The notes under the pieces: model-generated
What the model was told of the DNA's origin: nothing
The model's input: the letters and a program-made list of their open reading frames with translations, nothing else
The model's database searches: none
Assembly: GCA_903903765.1 (NCBI GenBank)
Contig: CAIVAH010000099.1
Location: forward strand, 1 to 14,444
Origin: an uncultured Methylococcaceae bacterium
Lineage (GTDB): Bacteria > Pseudomonadota > Gammaproteobacteria > Methylococcales > Methylomonadaceae
Direction: 5' to 3'
DNA length: 14,444 bases
Translations under genes and position numbers: made by a program
Part shown: positions 14,260-14,444 of the stretch, in pieces
Position numbering within the stretch: the first letter of the stretch is position 1
Layout of the letters: each line of letters begins with the position of its first letter

Positions 14260-14444
14260 ATGAAAAACTTTAAAAGTAAACCTACATTAATACGTTCTAT
14301 CCTACTTGCTGTGGTGGGAGCCTTATGTCTTTCTGGCTCAGCAAATGCGGTATTGTTAGATCATGGTCCTGCTGATGCAACTTTAACTTGGCCCACTTGG
14401 TATCGAGATAATAATGGTTTAGCGTTAGGGCTCTGCAAATCAAC
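14260..14444 (+). CDS. Paralogue of the 784-residue secreted protein, 5' part only
   Basis: The ATG at 14260 opens a frame of 61 codons that runs off the right edge. It encodes a Sec signal ending in SANA (cleavage after residue 30), then a mature start of AVLLDHGPADATLTWPTWYR, RDNN and GLCKS. This matches the gene at 7568 nearly residue for residue in the same segment, while the signal peptides are more diverged. The ribosome site is weak (ATAAAGACC). It is controlled by its own copy of the palindromic box. Its function is unknown, and total length and later domains cannot be seen. Confidence 0.85.
   Translation, partial: MKNFKSKPTLIRSILLAVVGALCLSGSANAVLLDHGPADATLTWPTWYRDNNGLALGLCKS

Overview
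The window looks like chromosomal DNA from an AT-rich gammaproteobacterium. A methanotroph-like or other environmental lineage would fit, but no rRNA, tRNA or other taxonomic marker is present, so this is only an impression. Apart from one two-component system, every real gene encodes an exported protein with a Sec-type or Tat-type signal. No mobile element, CRISPR array or RNA gene was recognised.

Layout, left to right. (1) On the minus strand, from the left edge to 802, lies the 5' part of a secreted multicopper-oxidase-like gene. It is broken by a single-base frameshift in a short A run near 358-361. (2) A 475-bp divergent promoter region follows. (3) A complete Tat-exported CotA/bilirubin-oxidase-type multicopper oxidase (1278-3284) carries all four copper-binding motifs. 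(4) A Sco-family copper chaperone with a CxxxC motif (3720-4379). (5) A 563-bp spacer with a terminator-like hairpin, a 21-bp tandem repeat and an extended -10 promoter. (6) A soluble PAS-PAS histidine kinase (4943-6331, plus) and a NarL/LuxR-type response regulator (6314-7054, minus), convergent and overlapping by 18 bp. (7) A large secreted protein with a cadherin-like domain (7568-9922), followed by a strong terminator. (8) A secreted protein of unknown function (10088-10795) and a 1057-residue HAF-repeat/HYR protein (10806-13979) form a probable two-gene operon. (9) The start of a paralogue of item 7 (14260 to the right edge).

The main finding is a shared regulatory element. A 16-bp inverted repeat, CTACATAAACATGTAG or a close variant, occurs four times in the window, always in an intergenic region. 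In each case a -10-like hexamer starts after exactly 23 bp: TAAACT, TAAACT, TATGAT, and TAGAAT on the minus strand. These four promoters face the broken oxidase, the Sco gene, the 784-residue secreted protein and its paralogue. This is the geometry of an activator bound at about -43. The NarL-type regulator in the middle of the cluster is the obvious candidate, since its family binds inverted heptamers. The window therefore appears to hold a small self-contained regulon: a cytoplasmic PAS sensor, its regulator, copper oxidases, a copper chaperone, and large secreted adhesin-like proteins. The secreted proteins share a signal-peptide-proximal N-terminal family and a C-terminal module. The oxidase substrate (metal ion, phenolic compound or other) cannot be read from the sequence.
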